A stretch of 64,000 nt of DNA from CAVYUC01 sp963771595. Lineage in GTDB: Bacteria; Bacteroidota; Bacteroidia; Bacteroidales; Prolixibacteraceae. The notes under the pieces were generated by a model that was not told the DNA's origin, made no database searches, and saw only the letters and a program-made list of their open reading frames with translations. A program made the position numbers and the translations under genes. The stretch covers positions 1 through 64,000 of the forward strand of contig CAVYUC010000005.1 of assembly GCA_963771595.1 (NCBI GenBank), given 5' to 3'. Of the stretch, positions 63,845 through 64,000 are shown piece by piece; the stretch's first letter is position 1; every line of letters begins with the position of its first letter.

Positions 63845-64000
63845 CTACTGATAATTAAGGGCATAGGTAATGTGGAAGGATATATTATTCCGGCGTTTGT
63901 GTACATTTCAATTACCAGTGTTGTTGAAATGAAAAAAAGAAGCAAAAAATTAGCTGATTTACAAACAGAGTCGGGCTTAATGCTGTTCTTTTCCCGTTTT

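Noticed and set aside
1..64000. tRNA or rRNA genes
   Set aside because: No cloverleaf with TTCRA and CCA-type ends or rRNA signature was recognised by eye; a covariance-model search would be needed to exclude tRNAs fully.

Overview
The window looks like chromosome of a member of the Bacteroidota, most likely a Marinilabiliales or Prolixibacteraceae type marine or anaerobic polysaccharide degrader. This rests on type IX secretion (Por) C-terminal tails, a TonB-dependent receptor paired with a DUF4249 lipoprotein, SPII lipoproteins, several glycoside hydrolase families (GH29, GH97, GH106), an EF-G2 paralogue, and promoters of the TAnnTTTG type used by the Bacteroidota housekeeping sigma factor. 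No rRNA, tRNA, CRISPR array or complete insertion sequence was seen.

Layout. 1-6.7 kb: a duplicated cassette region. Membrane-anchored AraC/TPR regulators alternate with secreted effector genes (a TonB-domain protein and a T9SS esterase). One regulator is intact (1450-3582) and two are remnants at the flanks; the two effectors share related upstream blocks and terminators. 6.8-19 kb: a CNNM/CBS transporter, a DUF1080 protein, a CHAP-like amidase, a 2-hydroxyacid dehydrogenase, and a sugar-degrading group (GH29 fucosidase, GH106 rhamnosidase, frameshifted GH97), then an App1-type phosphatase. 19.1-21.3 kb: an EF-G2 in which the G3-motif histidine is replaced by methionine.

21.7-32.7 kb is the core of the window: a single + strand operon joining heme, siroheme and assimilatory sulfite reduction (hemA, DUF2061, siroheme synthase, cysJ, cysI, hemD, hemL, SDR, cobA, hemC, hemB). 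It is preceded by a consensus promoter, a 24-codon leader peptide rich in Cys and Met, and an intrinsic terminator ending 8 nt before hemA. The last codons of the leader peptide are complementary to the 5' arm of the terminator, so this has every part of a ribosome-mediated transcription attenuator for sulfur amino acids. I regard it as the best candidate for an undescribed system.

32.7-36.2 kb: TonB receptor and DUF4249 lipoprotein, separated by arrays of 7-bp repeats. 36.2-52 kb: an accessory, decaying region with many broken genes, two ECF sigma/membrane-partner modules, several alpha/beta hydrolases, an M23 peptidase, and a second AraC/TPR regulator beside a second esterase. 52-57.4 kb: an ankyrin lipoprotein, a serine hydrolase, small membrane proteins, a membrane-protein/XRE pair whose promoter sits between two matching palindromic operators, and a CDF metal exporter. 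57.4-58.3 kb: a 319-bp structured tandem repeat. 58.4-64 kb: an AT-rich defence island with an ApeA-like HEPN protein, an EcoRI-family adenine methyltransferase, a DUF262-HNH nuclease and a glycosylase-fold-like protein.

Many genes are interrupted by single-base indels, including genes in conserved operons (cysI, GH97, T9SS esterase). Some of these may be sequencing errors; others, in the 36-52 kb region, come with stop codons and truncations and look like real decay.
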